Origin: Rikenellaceae bacterium
GTDB taxonomy: Bacteria > Bacteroidota > Bacteroidia > Bacteroidales > UBA932
Assembly (NCBI GenBank): GCA_900769735.1
Contig: CAAGHY010000024.1
Location: 1-16,347, forward strand
DNA: 16,347 nucleotides
Direction: 5' to 3'
Positions 15,430-16,347 of this stretch are shown here, in pieces. The translations under genes were made by a program, and so were the position numbers. Within the stretch, counting starts at the first letter, position 1. Each line of letters begins with the position of its first letter. The notes below the pieces were generated by a model. That model was not told the origin of the DNA and ran no database searches. It saw nothing but the letters and a program-made list of their open reading frames with translations.

Positions 15430-16002
15430 ATGAAGAAACTGGCAATATTCGCCTCTGGCAACGGCTCTAATGCCCAAAACATAATAGAACACTTCAAAGG
15501 CTCTGAAACTGCCTGTGTTACGCTAATAATAAGCAACAAACCCGGTGCTTATGTGCTTGAAAGAGCAGCCGTCCTTGGCGTATCATCTGTAGTAATCCCT
15601 CGCGAACAGCTCACTGCAGAAAACCCTGTAGAATTGCTTGCCCTTCTAAAGGAACAAGGCATAGATTACATCATCCTGGCCGGCTACCTCCTTAAAATTC
15701 CAGCAGCGCTGGTAGAAGCCTACCCCGGCCGCATCATAAACATCCACCCTGCCCTCCTTCCCAAATTTGGAGGCAAAGGAATGTACGGCCGCCACGTGCA
15801 CCAGGCCGTAATAGACGCCGCCGAAACAGAATCCGGCATCACCATCCACCTTGTAGACTCCAACTACGACTCCGGCTCCACCCTCTTCCAAGCCACCTGC
15901 TCTGTTTTGCCGGATGATACTCCCGACAGCCTTGCCCAGCGCATCCACACCCTGGAAAAGGAGCATTTTGCCAGCATCATTGAAAAATACATCTGCAGAT
16001 AA
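15430..16002 (+). CDS. purN: Phosphoribosylglycinamide formyltransferase (folate-dependent)
   Basis: Third step of purine synthesis: transfers formyl from 10-formyltetrahydrofolate to GAR. It has 190 residues. The phosphate-binding loop FASGNGSNAQNII (7-19) and the catalytic segment NIHPALLP (Asn104, His106) are present, with an aspartate in SNYDSGS (Asp147) at the position of the catalytic Asp. The GITIHLVD segment is also typical. It diverges from acpP, a pairing I recall as common in Bacteroidota. The second half uses many C-ending codons (for example runs of GCC, ATC, ACC, TCC), unlike the mre genes. A strong terminator lies 112 nt downstream of the stop. Confidence 0.95.
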   Translation: MKKLAIFASGNGSNAQNIIEHFKGSETACVTLIISNKPGAYVLERAAVLGVSSVVIPREQLTAENPVELLALLKEQGIDYIILAGYLLKIPAALVEAYPGRIINIHPALLPKFGGKGMYGRHVHQAVIDAAETESGITIHLVDSNYDSGSTLFQATCSVLPDDTPDSLAQRIHTLEKEHFASIIEKYICR

Positions 16003-16113
16003 AGCAGAACTACCCATCCACGCCACATACTGAAATCCCAGAATCTCCAGAAACGCCATCCGGAGAAAGGCCCTTTTTTGCCCTGATCCAAACCTATAAA
16101 TCCCCTTCTTCCC

Positions 16114-16138
16114 GACAGCATTTCCGCTGTCTTTTTTT
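16114..16138 (+). terminator. Intrinsic terminator downstream of purN
   Basis: GACAGC (16114-16119) and GCTGTC (16126-16131) form a 6-bp stem with a 6-nt loop, followed directly by seven T (16132-16138). It is oriented to end the purN transcript. Confidence 0.8.
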
Positions 16139-16211
16139 GTGTCAAATCTAACGACCATTTAAAAACACAAAAACGGATAAAGGACTTAACAAAAGCAGAC
16201 TTGAAAACCGC

Positions 16212-16242
16212 GGCCACAATGCCTCCAGGAGGGATTGTAGCC
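16212..16242. repeat. 31-bp imperfect palindrome upstream of the last gene
   Basis: Arms 16212-16226 and 16228-16242 around a single central A match at 13 of 15 positions (core CCTCC/GGAGG, then ACAAT/ATTGT, then GGC/GCC). No T-run follows, so it is not a standard terminator. It lies 75 nt before the ATG at 16318 and could be an operator for a dimeric regulator or a leader hairpin. Confidence 0.7.
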
Positions 16243-16317
16243 AACACTTATTAAGGTGAAGACAAATAACTAACTAAATACAAACAATCACTTTATTTTA
16301 ATTAAAAACAATTCATT

Positions 16318-16347
16318 ATGATTAAAAAATCTTTTAGACTAATGCTA
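16318..16347 (+). CDS. Start of a gene cut by the right edge (possible signal peptide)
   Basis: An ATG at 16318 opens ten codons, MIKKSFRLML, to the window edge. The short basic start leading into hydrophobic residues resembles the N-terminus of an exported or membrane protein, but ten residues cannot identify it. An AT-rich leader, the palindrome at 16212-16242 and the purN terminator all lie upstream, which supports this as a new transcription unit. Confidence 0.5.
   Translation, partial: MIKKSFRLML

Larger units (their letters stand above)
16003..16317. other. Non-coding stretch between purN and the last gene
   Basis: No convincing gene on either strand; the two minus-strand open frames that enter it are antisense to purN and have low-complexity composition. 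It contains a weak hairpin (16044-16066) followed by a T-run at 16074-16079, a strong terminator (16114-16138), a 31-bp palindrome (16212-16242), and an AT-rich leader before the ATG at 16318. Confidence 0.7.

Noticed and set aside
16044..16079. Hairpin and T-run as the first purN terminator
   Set aside because: The stem is short with a mismatch and the T-run is 7 nt away; the signal at 16114-16138 is much better.
15646..16158. Minus-strand open frames over purN and its downstream region, one rich in Gly/Val and one in Trp/Phe
   Set aside because: Antisense to purN codons and crossing its terminator; no family resemblance.

Overview
The window is ordinary core chromosome from a member of the Bacteroidota, most likely the Bacteroidales. 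The evidence is the gene content (topA without zinc fingers, a topA-linked arginase-like gene, a long RodA, the mreBCD-PBP2-rodA order, acpP-fabF divergent from purN), the many exact or near-exact TAnnTTTG promoter boxes just upstream of genes, and the general lack of Shine-Dalgarno sequences. I cannot name a genus. I see no insertion sequence, phage gene, CRISPR array, tRNA or rRNA.

Layout. 1-716 (-) is the 5' part of D-Ala-D-Ala ligase, cut by the left edge. 717-927 holds a perfectly periodic 3 x 51-bp tandem repeat, each unit carrying a hairpin with DnaA-box-like arms. 928-3297 (-) is a bifunctional class A PBP (PBP1A type). Divergently, 3452-6784 (+) is topA followed 3 nt later by a degenerate arginase-family gene. 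6831-7328 (+) is an Lrp/AsnC regulator whose 3' end overlaps the 3' end of ispD (7285-8022, -). 8118-13744 (+) is the rod-shape operon mreB-mreC-mreD-mrdA-rodA. It converges on fabF (13795-15051, -), which lies downstream of acpP (15070-15306, -). purN (15430-16002, +) diverges from acpP. After a purN terminator and a long imperfect palindrome, a new gene begins at 16318 and runs off the right edge.

How the genes fit together. Ddl makes the D-Ala-D-Ala end of the peptidoglycan precursor; PBP1A polymerises and cross-links it; MreBCD, PBP2 and RodA form the elongation machine for side-wall synthesis; IspD supplies isoprenoids, including the undecaprenyl carrier; FabF and ACP make membrane fatty acids. 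The window is thus mainly an envelope-biogenesis neighbourhood with housekeeping genes (topA, purN) between.

The observations most worth following up are the 51-bp hairpin repeats with exact TTATCCACA and TTGTCCACA boxes and a co-varying base pair; the arginase-family protein beside topA, which lacks the catalytic metal ligands and the N-terminal part; the 31-bp palindrome upstream of the last gene; and the hairpin inside the lrp/ispD coding overlap. No wholly new multi-gene system is evident.
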